Under the pieces are notes generated by a model. It saw nothing but the letters and a program-made list of their open reading frames with translations. It was not told where the DNA came from and searched no databases. 64,000 bases of DNA. It comes from JAAYJS01 sp964346185 (GTDB lineage: Bacteria > Bacillota > Clostridia > Eubacteriales > Eubacteriaceae). Shown in pieces: positions 17,004 to 26,762 of this stretch. The DNA lies in contig CAYFTR010000002.1 in assembly GCA_964346185.1 (NCBI GenBank), forward strand, positions 62,001-126,000, in the 5' to 3' direction. How positions within the stretch are numbered: position 1 is the stretch's first letter; every line of letters starts with the position of its first letter. A program made the translations under genes and the position numbers.

Positions 17004-17630
17004 TTACCTCGTAATAAAGGGGTTGGAGCTTTTTTCATAAGCGATCGTCGTATCTTCGCCATGACCTGTTAAAACCCGGGTTGTATCGGGCAAGGTCATC
17101 AGCCTTGTTAAGGACTTTATGATTGTTTCATAAGAGCCGCCCGGAAAATCCGTTCGACCGATGGAAGACTGAAACAACGTATCCCCGGAAAACAAAGTAT
17201 CTCCCTTTTCCGTTAATAGACAAACAGATCCTACCGTATGTCCGGGCGTATGAATGACCGTTAAGTATTCCCCACCGACTGATATCACATCACCGTCTTT
17301 TATGGTGTGTTCCGCGGGGGCAAAGGTTTTGTGAAGCCCCATCATATCCGACAAGCTGTGAGCGGCAGACGTTAAACAGGAGGCATCCGCCTCATGGATA
17401 TATACCTCCGCGTCGGTCAAAGAACGTGCTTCATCTAATCCCAAAAGATGGTCGATGTGACCGTGGGTTAAAATAATTTTTTCAACTTTCAGATTATTAT
17501 CTTTAATGGTTTGAGCCACACGGGGGTCTGTATACCCGGGGTCGATGATTGCCGCCTTCGCGGTTTTTTCATCCCATACGATATAGCAATTTACACCCAT
17601 CGGTCCAACCGTCAGTTTCTCTATAATCAT
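17004..17630 (-). CDS. Metallo-beta-lactamase-fold hydrolase (glyoxalase II-like)
   Basis: 208 residues with the metal motif THGHIDH (His56, His58, Asp60, His61), then HTPGHTVGS and FSGDTLFQSSIGRTDFPGG, all typical of YqgX/glyoxalase-II-type hydrolases. Likely a thioesterase acting on small acyl-thiols; the substrate cannot be told. It is 8 bp after dtd. Confidence 0.88.
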   Translation of the reverse strand: MIIEKLTVGPMGVNCYIVWDEKTAKAAIIDPGYTDPRVAQTIKDNNLKVEKIILTHGHIDHLLGLDEARSLTDAEVYIHEADASCLTSAAHSLSDMMGLHKTFAPAEHTIKDGDVISVGGEYLTVIHTPGHTVGSVCLLTEKGDTLFSGDTLFQSSIGRTDFPGGSYETIIKSLTRLMTLPDTTRVLTGHGEDTTIAYEKSSNPFITR

Positions 17631-17638
17631 ACCCTCTC

Positions 17639-18091
17639 CTAAAACATTTTTTCACTGTCCAACAGCAAGGTAACCGGTCCGTCGTTATTGATACTTACCC
17701 GCATGTCCGCTTGAAATTCGCCGGTAGCAATTTTTTTTACGGGAGTTTCACGAACCATACGAACAAATTCATTGTACAGTTTTTGTGCATCTTCGATTGA
17801 TCCGCCTCTGGAAAATCCGGGACGTCTGCCCTTTCGACAATCACCATATAGGGTGAATTGGGATATCACCAGTAATTCGCCGCCGATATCCAATAGGGAG
17901 AGGTTCATTTTTCCATCATCATCTTCAAAAATCCGCAAGTTGACGGTTTTGTTGATAATATACTCACAATCTTGAAGCGTATCCCCTTCTTTTATTCCGA
18001 CAAAAAGAGTAATGCCGGGGCCGATAGCACCGATCACGCGATCATCTACCGAAACCGAGGAGGCGGATACTCTTTGAATAACTGCTCTCAT
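17639..18091 (-). CDS. dtd: D-aminoacyl-tRNA deacylase
   Basis: 150 residues, start MRAVIQRVSASSVSV. The SQFTLYGDCRKGRRPGFS catalytic stretch and the C-terminal Gly-cisPro element (GPVTLLL) are present. The enzyme removes D-amino acids and glycine mischarged on tRNA. It lies 7 bp downstream of relA, the standard Firmicutes arrangement. Confidence 0.95.
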   Translation of the reverse strand: MRAVIQRVSASSVSVDDRVIGAIGPGITLFVGIKEGDTLQDCEYIINKTVNLRIFEDDDGKMNLSLLDIGGELLVISQFTLYGDCRKGRRPGFSRGGSIEDAQKLYNEFVRMVRETPVKKIATGEFQADMRVSINNDGPVTLLLDSEKMF

Positions 18092-18098
18092 AATACTC

Positions 18099-20264
18099 CT
18101 AAATCCGAGATACCGATAAAACCTGAGGAATTTTATTAATTTTATTCATAATCAGGCTCAGCTCTCGTCTGTTTTTAACTTCAAAATCTATTCGAATATA
18201 GGTAAAGCCGTCGTTAGCATCGTAAGCGGATATATTGGTCATACGAATATTGGACTCGATAAAAACCTTTTGAACTTCTATGGTTATACCGACACCCACA
18301 TGTGCTTTGATTTCCAATTCCGCATGGTAGGTTCCGCTATAGCCGTGTTTATTCCATTCGACTTTTACGATACGCCCAGGGTCTTTTAAATTTAATACGT
18401 TTTTACAATCACTTCGGTGAACGGATATCCCTCTGCCCACCGTTATATAGCCTACGACAGGATCTCCCGGCAGGGGGTGACAACATTTTGAAAAATGTAC
18501 ATCGATATCGCTGTAACCGGCGACGGTAATATCGCTTAAACCGCCGGTTTTTCCCTCGACAATGCCGACGATTTCCTTTTCCTCCGGCTTGGGGAATTCG
18601 TCGGGGAAAATCATTTGCATTTTTTGAAAAACCGTTTGAAAACGAATACCACCGAAGCCCAGTGCCGCATAAAAATCGTTAAGGTTTGAATAACCCATTT
18701 TTTCTGCCACAACTTCTATTTCGGAAACATTGGCCAACTTGCTATCCTGCAAGCCCTCGCGTTTTAATTCCCGCTCGATAATATGTTTACCTTTGGTAAT
18801 GTTGTCTTCTTTCTCGGCCTTTTTAAAAAACTGACGTATTTTATTGCGGGAGTTGGCGGATTTTACTATCTTTAGCCAATCTCTGCTGGGTCCGTTGGAA
18901 TTTTTAGATGTTAAAATTTCCACGATATCGCCATTTTTTAAGGTATAGTTTAAAGGAACAATCCGTCCGTTAACTTTGGCACCCACACATTTGTTACCAA
19001 CATCGCTATGTATGCGATAAGCAAAGTCCAAGGGACACGCCCCTTGCGGTAAGGACATCACCTCACCTTTCGGCGTGAAAACGTAAACCTCTTCGTTTAA
19101 AAAATCCACCTTAACGGTTTCCATTAAGTCGGTGGCGGTTTCCATTTCCTGTTGCCACTCAATAATTTGTCGAATCCATGCAATTTTCTCGTCAAATTTA
19201 TGATCTTTACTTTTAGAGCCTTCTTTGTATTTCCAGTGTGCCGCAATACCGTATTCCGCCACTTTGTGCATTTCTTCGGTACGCACTTGAATTTCGAAGG
19301 GTTCTCCGCTGGGCCCGATTACCGTTGTATGAATGGATTGGTAATTGTTCGGCTTGGGCGTTGCGATGTAGTCTTTAAATAGTCCCGGTATGGGATTCCA
19401 TATTTGATGTACCGCCCCGATTACCGCATAGCAATTGGGTAAGGTTTCAACGATAATGCGTACGGCAATCAAATCATAAATTTCATCGAACTCCTTGTGT
19501 TGGGCTTTCATTTTTTTGTAGATCGAATAAAAGTGTTTGGGGCGTCCGTAAACTTTTGTCGCAATTTTCGCTTTTTTTAAGGAATCCTGAATCATCCCTA
19601 TTACCGTGTTGATATAATCGTCCCGGCTTCTCTTTTTTAATTTTACTTTTTTAACCAGATCGTAATAAGCCCTCGGATCCAGATACTTTAAGGAAAGATC
19701 TTCCAATTCGCCTTTTAGTTTTTGTATTCCCAGACGATTGGCAATCGGTGCATAAATATCCAAGGTTTCTTTTGCCTTTTCAATTTGCTTGGATTCTTTC
19801 ATATATTCCAGGGTTCGCATATTGTGGAGTCTATCCACCAATTTAATGATAACTACCCGAATATCCTTTGCCATAGCCAAAATCATTTTTCTGAGATTTT
19901 CCGCTTGGCTTTCTTCCTTTGATTGGAAATCTATGCGCCCTATTTTGGTAACACCTTCAACTAAATCGGCAACGGCTTCATTGAATTGACTTTTTATGGT
20001 TTCATAGGAAATATCCGTATCTTCGATAACATCGTGCAAAATCGCCGCGACAATGGTTTCAACGTCCATTCTAAATTCGGCCAAAATGTAAGCAACAGAA
20101 ACAGGATGTATGATGTAAAGTTCACCGGACATCCTTCTTTGATCTTTATGTGCTTCCTTAGCCAGCTCAAATGCTCTTTGAATCATTTCGATATCGGCAT
20201 CGGTGTCATTGGCTTTAACCAGGTTGATGACATTATCTATTTTGCTTTTTATTCCGTCGCTCAA
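18099..20264 (-). CDS. relA: Bifunctional (p)ppGpp synthetase/hydrolase
   Basis: 721 residues. Domain order: HD hydrolase (His77-Asp78 in AAILHDVIEDT), synthetase (GRPKHFYSIYKKM, YDLIAVRI, NYQSIHTTV), TGS (from about 385, VYVFTPKGEVMSLPQGA), helical/zinc-finger region with the CCHPLPGD motif, and ACT (from about 645). Intact HD residues argue for a Rel-type bifunctional enzyme that both makes and degrades ppGpp at starved ribosomes. It follows apt by 60 bp and precedes dtd by 7 bp. Confidence 0.96.
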   Translation of the reverse strand: MSDGIKSKIDNVINLVKANDTDADIEMIQRAFELAKEAHKDQRRMSGELYIIHPVSVAYILAEFRMDVETIVAAILHDVIEDTDISYETIKSQFNEAVADLVEGVTKIGRIDFQSKEESQAENLRKMILAMAKDIRVVIIKLVDRLHNMRTLEYMKESKQIEKAKETLDIYAPIANRLGIQKLKGELEDLSLKYLDPRAYYDLVKKVKLKKRSRDDYINTVIGMIQDSLKKAKIATKVYGRPKHFYSIYKKMKAQHKEFDEIYDLIAVRIIVETLPNCYAVIGAVHQIWNPIPGLFKDYIATPKPNNYQSIHTTVIGPSGEPFEIQVRTEEMHKVAEYGIAAHWKYKEGSKSKDHKFDEKIAWIRQIIEWQQEMETATDLMETVKVDFLNEEVYVFTPKGEVMSLPQGACPLDFAYRIHSDVGNKCVGAKVNGRIVPLNYTLKNGDIVEILTSKNSNGPSRDWLKIVKSANSRNKIRQFFKKAEKEDNITKGKHIIERELKREGLQDSKLANVSEIEVVAEKMGYSNLNDFYAALGFGGIRFQTVFQKMQMIFPDEFPKPEEKEIVGIVEGKTGGLSDITVAGYSDIDVHFSKCCHPLPGDPVVGYITVGRGISVHRSDCKNVLNLKDPGRIVKVEWNKHGYSGTYHAELEIKAHVGVGITIEVQKVFIESNIRMTNISAYDANDGFTYIRIDFEVKNRRELSLIMNKINKIPQVLSVSRI

Positions 20265-20324
20265 TCCAACCGCTCTCTTTCATCATTTACTTTTCTTAAC
20301 TTTGCGTCTTTTTTCCGTTGCAAA

Positions 20325-20864
20325 TTAACGGTCGTAGGTTACCAAACTTTTAATTGTATATTCTTTTAGCAGTTCTCTACCTTTTAAATCAACCAGTTCT
20401 ATTAAAAACAAAGCTCCGGCCACTTCGCCGCCCAGACGTTCCACTAAATTGCACGTTGCTTTCATGGTGCCGCCCGTTGCCAATAAATCGTCTATAATTA
20501 AAACTCTGTCGCCCGGTTCAATGGCGTGTTCCTGAATTTCTACAATATTTTCTCCGTATTCCAAGCTGTAGGATTCTGTTTCAACATTTCCGGGAAGCTT
20601 TCCCGGTTTTCTGACAGGTACCAAAGCAACCTCCAACATATATGCCAGCGGTGAGGCAAAAAAGTAACCTCTGGATTCCGGTGCACAAATTTTATTTACA
20701 TCCAATGCTTTAGCAAATTTTAAGTACGTGTTAATAACTTCTACATAAGCGTCGGGGTCAAGTAATACACTGTTGATATCTTTAAAGCTGATACCTTCTA
20801 TAGGAAAGTCTTCGTAAACATGGATTTTTTCTTTCAATTTTTCCAATGGCATTTTGAAACTCAC
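20325..20864 (-). CDS. apt: Adenine phosphoribosyltransferase
   Basis: 179 residues. The PRPP-binding loop VLIIDDLLATGGTMKA is intact and the APT signature ESRGYFFASPLAYML is present. Salvages adenine to AMP with PRPP. Positioned between recJ (7 bp) and relA, as in B. subtilis. Confidence 0.97.
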   Translation of the reverse strand: MSFKMPLEKLKEKIHVYEDFPIEGISFKDINSVLLDPDAYVEVINTYLKFAKALDVNKICAPESRGYFFASPLAYMLEVALVPVRKPGKLPGNVETESYSLEYGENIVEIQEHAIEPGDRVLIIDDLLATGGTMKATCNLVERLGGEVAGALFLIELVDLKGRELLKEYTIKSLVTYDR

Positions 20865-20871
20865 TTTCTTA

Positions 20872-22896
20872 TCAATGTGAATATGTTTTTAATTTTATCA
20901 TTAAAGGGGCTTTTTGAATATCTTTTTTTTCTTCCACTATGCGCAGTTTAAAAGACAAACATTCATCTTCTATTGTATAGGATATTAAATCTAATTCAAC
21001 CAATATTTCCAATACAAATAATAGTTTAACATAATCTGCATGTGTGTGTAACAAATACGGACTTTGTGTTTTTTTTAGCCATTGATACATGCGAACACAG
21101 GCACGTCGATCGATGTTCGAATTATATAGTTTTTGTTGTTCCGCAGGTGTTAATGTCCGTCCTAATCTTATGTTTTTCAGCAATGCAAGTGCTTGTCGAT
21201 AAGCTGACTCCGTGTTGATTTTTAAATCCTGAACGATCCATTGCAAGCTTTCCGTACCGCGATATCTGTTAACCGTCGGTTGAACGACTGCGGAAACCAC
21301 TTGGTGATCGTTGACAAGGTAACGGTCTTTCGCCCTGAAAGCGATGGCTTTATCCTTACCTAATTGGAAACTGAGGTGATTTTGCTCTTCCCCCAGCCAA
21401 CGTACCTTGTCAACCGCTTCGTCTTTCACACATAGCAAGGGCTTTGGGTTACCTAAGCCGTAAGGTTCAAAACGCTCTATATTCTTCGCTACGTTTAATG
21501 TGACTTGGTTCGCGGAAACAACCGTATCGTAAAAAATTGTTTTAACATTTTTTTGTTGTTGGCTAACCGCCGCTCCTCGTTTCAATAACGCATCGTAAAA
21601 TGCCGGTATTTTATCCGGTTGTATGCTGAAGCCGGCTGCTTGGTTATGTCCTCCCCAATTCAAAAGATATGATTCCGTCTCTTTTAAATAATCGTAAATG
21701 GATGTACCCGTTACAGATCTGCAAGAACCCTTTGCTACGCCCTTTTCATCTAACCCGATGACGATGGTGGGTTTATACCAAATTTCCTGAATTTTAGATG
21801 CTACAATACCGATCACACCAGTATGCCACTCGGGATGATATGCCAACAGAATATCGTTATATTCTCTCCCTGTTTCACGAATCATATTGACAGCTTCATC
21901 CATCATTTGTTTTTCAATGGATTGTCGTTCATCGTTATAGTTTTTCAAGCGATCCGCCTGCATTTCGGTTCCTTCGAGGCTTTCGGATAATAACAATTCA
22001 ACGACAGCGTCCCCACTCTCCAAGCGACCGGGGGCATTAAGTTGCGGCCCGATAATAAAACTAACTTGCCCTGCGTTAAGCTGTTCCAGTTTGTTGGTTG
22101 CCAACATGGCGGCAATACCGAAGTTTTCAGACCTTTCGTTGATGCTCTTTAAACCGTGAAAAACAATGATACGATTTTCTCCGGTTATGGGAACCATATC
22201 CGCTATTGTTGCCAAAGCAACACATTCCAACATTTCTAACAGACTGACCGACGCAGGGTGTACCTTCATTAAAGCCTGTATTAATTTAAAGGCGACACCG
22301 GCACCGCATAGTTCTCGATAAGGGTAAGTGCTGTCTTCTCTCTTCGCATCGATCACCGCAACCGCATCCGGCAGCATTCCGGGACATTCGTGGTGGTCGG
22401 TCACAATAAAATCCAACCCCAGCGCGTGACCAAAATCAATCTCCTCTCGGGCGGCAATGCCGTTATCGACAGTAATCACTAAACCGACACCGGTATTGTA
22501 GAGCTTTTTGAGAACATCTTTATGAAGACCGTAACCCTCCTTATGACGATCGGAAATATGATATATCACTTGGCCACCGGCAGCCTTTAAATAACGGCAA
22601 AGCACCGCCGTACCTACGGTACCGTCAGCATCGTAATCGCCATAAATACATATTTTTTCCTTATTTCCAAGAGCTTCGACAATGCGATGTACGGCCTTTT
22701 CCATATCGGGCATTAATAAAGGGTCGTGTAAATCTTCGAGACGGGGTTGTAAAAAAGCGGACATCGCTTCCGTGGTTTGTACACCCCTTCGATATAAAAT
22801 TTCGGCGGTTAGGGTATCAATGCCCATTTGCATTGCAATTGTATTTATTTGTTTTTCATTAACAATATTATCGCATCTTAATTTCCACTCCGACAT
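20872..22896 (-). CDS. recJ: Single-stranded-DNA exonuclease RecJ
   Basis: 674 residues. The DHH phosphoesterase core has IYGDYDADG, VITVDNGIA and IVTDHHECPG; the DHHA1 domain has GGHNQAAGFSI; an OB-type domain follows at about 470-560 and a poorly conserved C-terminal tail of about 110 residues. RecJ degrades 5' ssDNA ends during recombination and mismatch repair. A purine-rich GGGGAGGG ribosome site precedes the ATG. A structured element lies 37 bp upstream. Confidence 0.94.
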   Translation of the reverse strand: MSEWKLRCDNIVNEKQINTIAMQMGIDTLTAEILYRRGVQTTEAMSAFLQPRLEDLHDPLLMPDMEKAVHRIVEALGNKEKICIYGDYDADGTVGTAVLCRYLKAAGGQVIYHISDRHKEGYGLHKDVLKKLYNTGVGLVITVDNGIAAREEIDFGHALGLDFIVTDHHECPGMLPDAVAVIDAKREDSTYPYRELCGAGVAFKLIQALMKVHPASVSLLEMLECVALATIADMVPITGENRIIVFHGLKSINERSENFGIAAMLATNKLEQLNAGQVSFIIGPQLNAPGRLESGDAVVELLLSESLEGTEMQADRLKNYNDERQSIEKQMMDEAVNMIRETGREYNDILLAYHPEWHTGVIGIVASKIQEIWYKPTIVIGLDEKGVAKGSCRSVTGTSIYDYLKETESYLLNWGGHNQAAGFSIQPDKIPAFYDALLKRGAAVSQQQKNVKTIFYDTVVSANQVTLNVAKNIERFEPYGLGNPKPLLCVKDEAVDKVRWLGEEQNHLSFQLGKDKAIAFRAKDRYLVNDHQVVSAVVQPTVNRYRGTESLQWIVQDLKINTESAYRQALALLKNIRLGRTLTPAEQQKLYNSNIDRRACVRMYQWLKKTQSPYLLHTHADYVKLLFVLEILVELDLISYTIEDECLSFKLRIVEEKKDIQKAPLMIKLKTYSH

Positions 22897-22933
22897 TATC
22901 CCTCCCCTTATTCAAAACACTTTACGATTTAAT

Positions 22934-23012
22934 AAAAATCGCCGAACCTCTGGCATCATTGTGCCTCATCTGTTTTCAATGAGGTGCTTGCCCGGAGGTA
23001 TGAGCGATTTTT
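22934..23012 (-). terminator. Long nested hairpin between secF and recJ
   Basis: The outer 9-bp arms AAAAATCGC (22934-22942) and GCGATTTTT (23004-23012) enclose a second stem (ACCTC/GAGGT plus GGC/GCC) and an apical CCTCAT/ATGAGG hairpin, giving an almost continuous 79-nt rod. Five T end it on the minus strand, so it can serve as the secDF terminator; the nearly symmetric sequence works both ways. It is more elaborate than a simple terminator, so a regulatory RNA or recJ leader is possible. I do not recognise a riboswitch consensus in it. Confidence 0.6.
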
Positions 23013-23034
23013 GAAATTACCTTAGTCCATTAAA

Positions 23035-23949
23035 TTATCGTGTCCGTAAACCAGCTTTGCTTTTTTTTGAAAAACCGGCATTGGGAAATTTTTTCTCGAG
23101 CAACACCCAAATTGAACTTGCTACAAACAGCGAAGAGTAGCAACCGACGACCAACCCGACAATAAGCGGTAAAGCAAAATCTCGTATTGCAACACCACCA
23201 AAAATATAAAGACTGACAACCGCCGTTAAAGTTGTTAGTGTCGTATTGATACTGCGCGTGAAAGATTGATTGACGGAAGTATTTACCAATTCGACGATAT
23301 CCATTTTTTTATATAAACGTCGATTTTCTCTGATACGGTCAAACACAACAATGGTATTGTTGATGGAATACCCTAATATCGTCAAAATCGCCGCAATAAA
23401 GGGGCTGTTAACGGGTATTCTGAAAAGTGCGTATACGCCGACCATCGTCACAACATCATGAATCAACGTTAAAACCGCAGCAACTCCGAATAAAAATTGA
23501 AAACGAAAAGTAATATATACGAGAATGGCAACCACCACAACGCCGGAAGCAATTGCGGCCTTTTTTACCGTTTCACCACCGATAGTCGGTGAGATAGTAT
23601 CGATAGACAATAAATCCTTATCTTGCAAGCCGTATTGTTTCTTGAAATCCTCAAAAATTTCTTTACGTTGTTTTTCATCGAGGTCTTCCTTCGTTCCGAT
23701 TATAACGGTGGATTGATCGTCCCCGGCATAGGTGATATCCGCATCGGTATCGTAGGAGTCTACAATTTTTCGAGCGTCTTCCGTTTTAAAACTTTGGTGT
23801 AAATCGATGGTTATAATGGTTCCACCTTTAAAATCGATGCCGTAATTTAAACCCAGTATCAATAAAGAACCGATGGTCACTACAATTAAGAGGGCGGATA
23901 AGGTTAACCACAGCTTTGTTTTTTCAATTACTTTAAAATTCTTTTTCAT
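23035..23949 (-). CDS. secF: Protein translocase subunit SecF
   Basis: 304 residues, six predicted membrane segments. The N-terminal SecF signature GLNYGIDFKGGT and the membrane region ILGYSINNTIVVFDRIRENRR are clear. With SecD it uses the proton-motive force to help SecYEG complete export. Encoded 10 bp after secD as a separate protein, not the fused SecDF of B. subtilis. Confidence 0.96.
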   Translation of the reverse strand: MKKNFKVIEKTKLWLTLSALLIVVTIGSLLILGLNYGIDFKGGTIITIDLHQSFKTEDARKIVDSYDTDADITYAGDDQSTVIIGTKEDLDEKQRKEIFEDFKKQYGLQDKDLLSIDTISPTIGGETVKKAAIASGVVVVAILVYITFRFQFLFGVAAVLTLIHDVVTMVGVYALFRIPVNSPFIAAILTILGYSINNTIVVFDRIRENRRLYKKMDIVELVNTSVNQSFTRSINTTLTTLTAVVSLYIFGGVAIRDFALPLIVGLVVGCYSSLFVASSIWVLLEKKFPNAGFSKKSKAGLRTR

Positions 23950-23959
23950 ATCCTCACCT

Positions 23960-25237
23960 CTAAACTCCGTAAAATCGGTCTTTCTTTACAAACTCAGCAC
24001 CTACAAACCATTTTATTAATTGCTTGGTTAATACTACCGCCGTTAATAAAGAAATAACAATACCCAACACCAGGGTAACGGCAAATCCTTGTACCGAACC
24101 GGTACCGAGAACATATAATACAATGCCGGCAATTAAGGTAGTAATATTGGAGTCCATAATGGTGGTCATCGCTCTGGAAAAGCCTGCATCAATGGCGGAA
24201 AGCAAGGAACGACCCGTTCGGGCTTCGTCCTTAATACGTTCAAAGATAATGACATTGGCATCCACCGCCATACCCACAGATAATATTAATCCGGCTATAC
24301 CAGGAAGGGTTAAAACAACATTTAGTGCCGTCATCAAATAAAAGTTAAATAGGATGAATACAAACAATGCAATGTCGGCAACCATACCCAAACCTCTGTA
24401 AAATATCAGCATAAAAATAAATACACCGATAATACCGATAAAACCGGCTTTTGCAGCTTGGTTTAAGGAGTCTTGCCCCAGGGTCGGTCCGATGGTTTTA
24501 ACTTCGAGGGGTGTCATCTTTAAGGGCAATGCTCCGCCGCGAATCAGTTCAGCCAAGCGACCTGCTTCGTCCATATCTTTCATACCTTCTATAACGGCTT
24601 CCCCTTGGGTAATGGCTACATTCACAACAGGTTCCGATATGATATCGTCGTCCAATTTAATTTTTATCGTTTGACCGACAAATTTTTCCGTCGCTTTTGC
24701 AAATGCGTCGGTACCAGCTTCGTTAAATTTTAATGTAACCACCGGTTGTTCGATACCCGTTGCACCGGTCTGTTTAACCGCTTTGGAATCAATAACATCT
24801 TTTCCGGTCAGTATGACTTGATTATCCGGATCAATAAATTCCAGCTGTGCCGTTTTGCCGATCATTTCCAAAGCTTCCTGTTGGTCTTGAATAGAAGGGA
24901 TCGAAACGCGAATACGATCCTCACCCTGTTTTGCCACTGTCGCATTGGTAACGCCCATGCTGTCTACCCGTTTGGTGATGGCGGCTATGGTTGCCTCCAT
25001 TTTTTCCGTCGTCACACCGTCGGACTCGTCCGATTCGGCCTGTAACACAACGTTAACACCGCCCGTTAAATCCAGCCCGTAGTGCAGGTGCTGTTGAATG
25101 TTCCCGATATCGTAAATGCCGATTGAGATGCCGCGAAACATCACAAAGCCCAATACGGCAATGGTGCAAAGCGCCAATAAAAAACGCCCTGCATTTTTTT
25201 TACTCCTTTTGGATTTCAATATTTTTCTCCTTAGCAT
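23960..25237 (-). CDS. secD: Protein translocase subunit SecD
   Basis: 425 residues. One N-terminal membrane segment, a compact periplasmic P1 region (about 45-240) containing LHYGLDLTGGVNVVLQAE and IRGGALPLKM, then five membrane segments with SVGMAVDANVIIFERIKDE. The Firmicutes-type short form lacks the large extra periplasmic insert of E. coli SecD. First gene of the secDF pair. Confidence 0.96.
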   Translation of the reverse strand: MLRRKILKSKRSKKNAGRFLLALCTIAVLGFVMFRGISIGIYDIGNIQQHLHYGLDLTGGVNVVLQAESDESDGVTTEKMEATIAAITKRVDSMGVTNATVAKQGEDRIRVSIPSIQDQQEALEMIGKTAQLEFIDPDNQVILTGKDVIDSKAVKQTGATGIEQPVVTLKFNEAGTDAFAKATEKFVGQTIKIKLDDDIISEPVVNVAITQGEAVIEGMKDMDEAGRLAELIRGGALPLKMTPLEVKTIGPTLGQDSLNQAAKAGFIGIIGVFIFMLIFYRGLGMVADIALFVFILFNFYLMTALNVVLTLPGIAGLILSVGMAVDANVIIFERIKDEARTGRSLLSAIDAGFSRAMTTIMDSNITTLIAGIVLYVLGTGSVQGFAVTLVLGIVISLLTAVVLTKQLIKWFVGAEFVKKDRFYGV

Positions 25238-25266
25238 AATTGTTTAGGTTGTCTCGACAACTGATA

Positions 25267-26211
25267 TTATATAACTTGCTGCTCATCCCATTTAATTAGC
25301 AAGCGGGCATTTCTTTGAATGATATGAACGCCCCGCCATCCCATAGACGTGTGTCCATACATTTTTTGATAGTCTTCCCCGGACATACGGAGGATTGTGT
25401 CCAGTTTCGGTGCAATACAATCGATAGACTTTATTGACGGTTTGCAAACTTTTCGATTGTAGGGGCAGGCGTATTGGCATAAATCGCAGCCGTAAAGATA
25501 GGTGTGAATGTATTTTTCTTCCTCAGGGGTTAAGGTTTTCTTTTGCGTTAAGTATGATATACAACGACCGGGTTCAAGGCTAAAGCCTTCACCTAAGGCA
25601 CGGTTCGGACAAGCCTCCAGGCAGCTTTTACACGTGCCGCACCGGCACACCATCGGTTCTTTCTGTTTAAAGTCGACTTTTTTGTCGATGAGTATCTGAC
25701 CGATGTTAAAAAAACTGCCATATTTCGGATGAATCAACAAATTATTTTTACCGAAAAATCCCAACCCTGCCATATAGGCGCTTTCTCTGTCCACCAGTCG
25801 GGTGTTATCCACATAAATCCGATAGCCAATCAGCCCAAAGCTTTTTGATAACAGTGCCATCAGATTTTTTGCTTTTTCTTTTAAAACTGCGTGATAATCC
25901 CGCCCCCAAGCTATTTCCGCAATACGTCCTCTACCTTTTTCATCGAAATTCGGAAATGTACCGCCATAGGGTATACCGAAAACAATCACCGTTTTAACTT
26001 CTTTAAACGCTTCTTTAAAATCAATGCGCTCTTCAACGGGCACACGTTCAAATTCCGTTTTGCCCGTTTTCTCCCGTTGTAATAGCCTCTTTTGGGCTTC
26101 TATAAGGGGGGTCGGATTCAGAAATCCCATCATGGGGATTCCTTGTTCCCTTGCAAGCTTAATAATGTCTTTTTCTTTTAAAATTGTAGCTGATGTTCGA
26201 TCTTTTGCCAT
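25267..26211 (-). CDS. queG: Epoxyqueuosine reductase
   Basis: 314 residues. Two [4Fe-4S] ferredoxin motifs are visible (CRCGTCKSCLEACPN and CDLCQYACPYN) after the cobalamin-binding N-terminal domain (AWGRDYHAVL, YVDNTRLVDRESAY). QueG carries out the last step of queuosine synthesis on tRNA and depends on cobalamin, fitting an organism with heavy corrinoid use. The start (AAAGAGAAAAC before ATG) lies 34 bp inside the 3' end of engB. Confidence 0.93.
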   Translation of the reverse strand: MAKDRTSATILKEKDIIKLAREQGIPMMGFLNPTPLIEAQKRLLQREKTGKTEFERVPVEERIDFKEAFKEVKTVIVFGIPYGGTFPNFDEKGRGRIAEIAWGRDYHAVLKEKAKNLMALLSKSFGLIGYRIYVDNTRLVDRESAYMAGLGFFGKNNLLIHPKYGSFFNIGQILIDKKVDFKQKEPMVCRCGTCKSCLEACPNRALGEGFSLEPGRCISYLTQKKTLTPEEEKYIHTYLYGCDLCQYACPYNRKVCKPSIKSIDCIAPKLDTILRMSGEDYQKMYGHTSMGWRGVHIIQRNARLLIKWDEQQVI

Positions 26212-26762
26212 GTTTTCTCTTTTCCTTTTTTAGTGGTCGCAGAGAAATAAATGTAATCGTCATCTCCTAAGTTCAGTGTTCTTTTAAGTATTGCCATCGA
26301 TCGATTGAGTTGATTTTTTGACAACTTATCGGATTTCGAGGCAATGATCAGAGGTTTAATCTGATAATATTCAAGCCAACGGTACATTAAAATGTCATCT
26401 TCGGTGGGAGGGTGGCGACTGTCTACCAACAACAATACCATTTTTAAAGGTTCTCTGGTAAGGAGGTAGGTTTCAATCATTTTACCGAATTTTTCTCTTT
26501 CTTTTTTTGAGACTTTAGCATAACCGTAACCCGGCATATCCACAAAGTAAAATTGATCATTAAGCAAATAAAAATTAATAGTTTGGGTCTTTCCGGGTTG
26601 AGAAGAGGTGCGTGCCAAACCTTTACGATTGATCATAGCATTGATAAAGGAGGATTTACCCACATTGGATCGCCCTAGAAGCACCACCTCAGGGAGGCGG
26701 TCTTCCGGGTATTGCTGGGGACTAACGGCCGAAATGGCAATTTCCGCTTTTGTTATGAGCAT
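26178..26762 (-). CDS. engB: Ribosome biogenesis GTPase EngB (YihA/YsxC)
   Basis: 194 residues. The P-loop GRSNVGKS is at 30-37, G3 is DMPGYGYAKV and G4 is ASKSDKL, all diagnostic for EngB. Needed for 50S subunit assembly. Its start overlaps the lon 3' end by 10 bp, the usual lon-engB coupling. Confidence 0.96.
   Translation of the reverse strand: MLITKAEIAISAVSPQQYPEDRLPEVVLLGRSNVGKSSFINAMINRKGLARTSSQPGKTQTINFYLLNDQFYFVDMPGYGYAKVSKKEREKFGKMIETYLLTREPLKMVLLLVDSRHPPTEDDILMYRWLEYYQIKPLIIASKSDKLSKNQLNRSMAILKRTLNLGDDDYIYFSATTKKGKEKTWQKIEHQLQF

Noticed and set aside
22934..23012. Known riboswitch or SRP RNA before recJ
   Set aside because: Compared from memory with THF, preQ1, ZTP and 4.5S RNA consensus motifs; none matched.
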